From Parahoeflea alexandrii (GTDB lineage: Bacteria > Pseudomonadota > Alphaproteobacteria > Rhizobiales > Rhizobiaceae): a stretch of DNA of 64,000 nucleotides. Under the pieces are notes generated by a model. That model had not been told where the DNA came from. It saw only the letters and a list, made by a program, of their open reading frames with translations, and searched no databases. A program made the translations under genes and the position numbers. The stretch covers positions 496,001 to 560,000 of the forward strand of contig NZ_JAAAML010000002.1 in the NCBI RefSeq assembly GCF_024105735.1. Reading direction: 5' to 3'. Shown piece by piece: positions 63,278 to 64,000 of the stretch (its first letter is position 1; each line of letters starts with the position of its first letter).

Positions 63278-64000
63278 ATGGCAGCAGGTTCCGAGCATAC
63301 GCTCGTCATTATTCCGGCCCGATTGGCGTCAGCCCGGCTGCCCAACAAACCGCTTGCCGACATTGCCGGCGAGCCGATGGTGGTTCGCGTGGCACGGCAG
63401 GCAGCGCTCGCCGATGTCGGACGCGTCGCGGTCGCTACTGATTCGCTCGAGATTGCGGATGTCGTCAGAGCCGCCGGCTTTGAAGCGGTGATGACCCGCG
63501 ACGATCATCAGTCCGGGTCGGACCGTGTGTTCGAGGCGGCAACGATCATGGATCCCGATGCGAAAGCCGGCATCATCCTCAATGTGCAGGGCGACATTCC
63601 GGCAATCGAGCCGGAAACCATTCGCCGCTCAGTCCTGCCGCTTGCCGCTTCTGCGGCAGATCTCGCCACGCTTGCCGTCGAGATTGTCGATGAGGCGGAG
63701 AAGACCAATCCGAACATCGTCAAGGTGATCGGTACTCCGATCGGCGACGGGCTGCTGCGTGCACTCTATTTCACCCGGGCCACGGCGCCTTACGGCGAAG
63801 GCCCGCTCTACCACCATATCGGGCTTTATGCCTGGCGCCGACCGGCGTTGCAGCGCTTCGTGTCGCTCAGGCCGTCGACGCTGGAAAAGCGCGAATCGCT
63901 CGAGCAGTTGCGGGCGCTCGAGGATGGCATGCGCATCGACGTGGCGATCGTTGACTCCGTACCGCTCGGTGTCGATACTCCCGCCGATCTTGCGCGCGCC
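63278..64000 (+). CDS. kdsB: 3-deoxy-manno-octulosonate cytidylyltransferase, truncated by the window end
   Basis: KdsB activates Kdo with CTP for lipopolysaccharide inner core synthesis. The first 241 codons are present; the family is about 245-255 residues, so only a few C-terminal codons are missing. Motifs are [16 protein letters not shown] (nucleotide-binding), [10 protein letters not shown] and the [13 protein letters not shown] strand, where family members commonly have Asp-Glu in place of Asp-Ile. The ATG at 63278 follows GAGGGA at a 9-nt spacing. No stop codon appears before 64000. Confidence 0.95.
   Translation, partial: MAAGSEHTLVIIPARLASARLPNKPLADIAGEPMVVRVARQAALADVGRVAVATDSLEIADVVRAAGFEAVMTRDDHQSGSDRVFEAATIMDPDAKAGIILNVQGDIPAIEPETIRRSVLPLAASAADLATLAVEIVDEAEKTNPNIVKVIGTPIGDGLLRALYFTRATAPYGEGPLYHHIGLYAWRRPALQRFVSLRPSTLEKRESLEQLRALEDGMRIDVAIVDSVPLGVDTPADLARA

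Noticed and set aside
1-64000. tRNA, rRNA, CRISPR arrays, insertion sequences, prophage
   Set aside because: I looked for cloverleaf-like stretches, regular repeats and transposase-like proteins and found none I could support by eye; a covariance-model scan was not available.

Overview
The window is about 64 kb of GC-rich, densely coding chromosome from an alphaproteobacterium, most likely Rhizobiales (Rhizobiaceae/Phyllobacteriaceae; Hoeflea-like is my best guess, by impression only). Support comes from the ctp/cpa-type Flp pilus cluster, a CycM-type anchored cytochrome c, a YejABEF-type importer, CUT1 sugar operons with LacI operators of the TGTAATCGATT type, and TTG/GTG starts with 4-bp ATGA-type operon overlaps. 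I see no rRNA, tRNA, CRISPR array, insertion sequence or phage gene. The window begins inside a TspO gene and ends inside kdsB.

Layout. (1) 1-3.8 kb: housekeeping genes (thioesterase, MTA/SAH nucleosidase, guaA, an ArsC/Spx-like protein, YbaK deacylase). (2) 3.8-8.2 kb, minus strand: xseA, then a radical-SAM DNA-repair-type protein overlapping a DUF4130-UdgX fusion. (3) 8.4-11.2 kb: a PilZ protein, an AstE/AspA-type deacylase and an orphan TAXI solute receptor. (4) 11.2-16.4 kb, minus strand: soeABC, a cytoplasmic sulfite:quinone oxidoreductase, preceded by an ArsR-family regulator with the cysteine spacing of the SqrR/BigR persulfide sensors. (5) 16.4-27.4 kb: a LacI regulator divergent from a CUT1 sugar importer, then an isomerase, a Gfo/Idh/MocA oxidoreductase, an aldo-keto reductase, a GH43 glycosidase and a cytosolic beta-propeller. 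Together they look like uptake and breakdown of a xylo- or arabino-oligosaccharide. (6) 27.5-28.1 kb: slyX and a hotdog thioesterase. (7) 28.4-39.1 kb: a nucleoside salvage island, with the importer (no adjacent receptor) plus cdd-punA-deoC-deoA on the plus strand and deoB-add and upp on the minus strand. (8) 39.2-52.7 kb: a PhnD-like receptor and the Tad/Flp pilus locus (flp, cpaA-F, tadB, tadC forward; tadD, two TadE/G-like genes and a lone CpaC-N-like gene reverse). (9) 52.8-62.4 kb: an M17 aminopeptidase, a MarR regulator and a signal-less SH3b-NlpC/P60 peptidase, facing a GhrA-like dehydrogenase and yejFEBA; this could be a muropeptide import and recycling locus. (10) 62.5-64 kb: cycM and kdsB.

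The points most worth a second look are the UdgX/radical-SAM/ExoVII neighbourhood, the candidate muropeptide-recycling locus, the persulfide-sensor-like regulator upstream of soeABC, and a TATAAT box held between the arms of an inverted repeat in front of the MarR gene.
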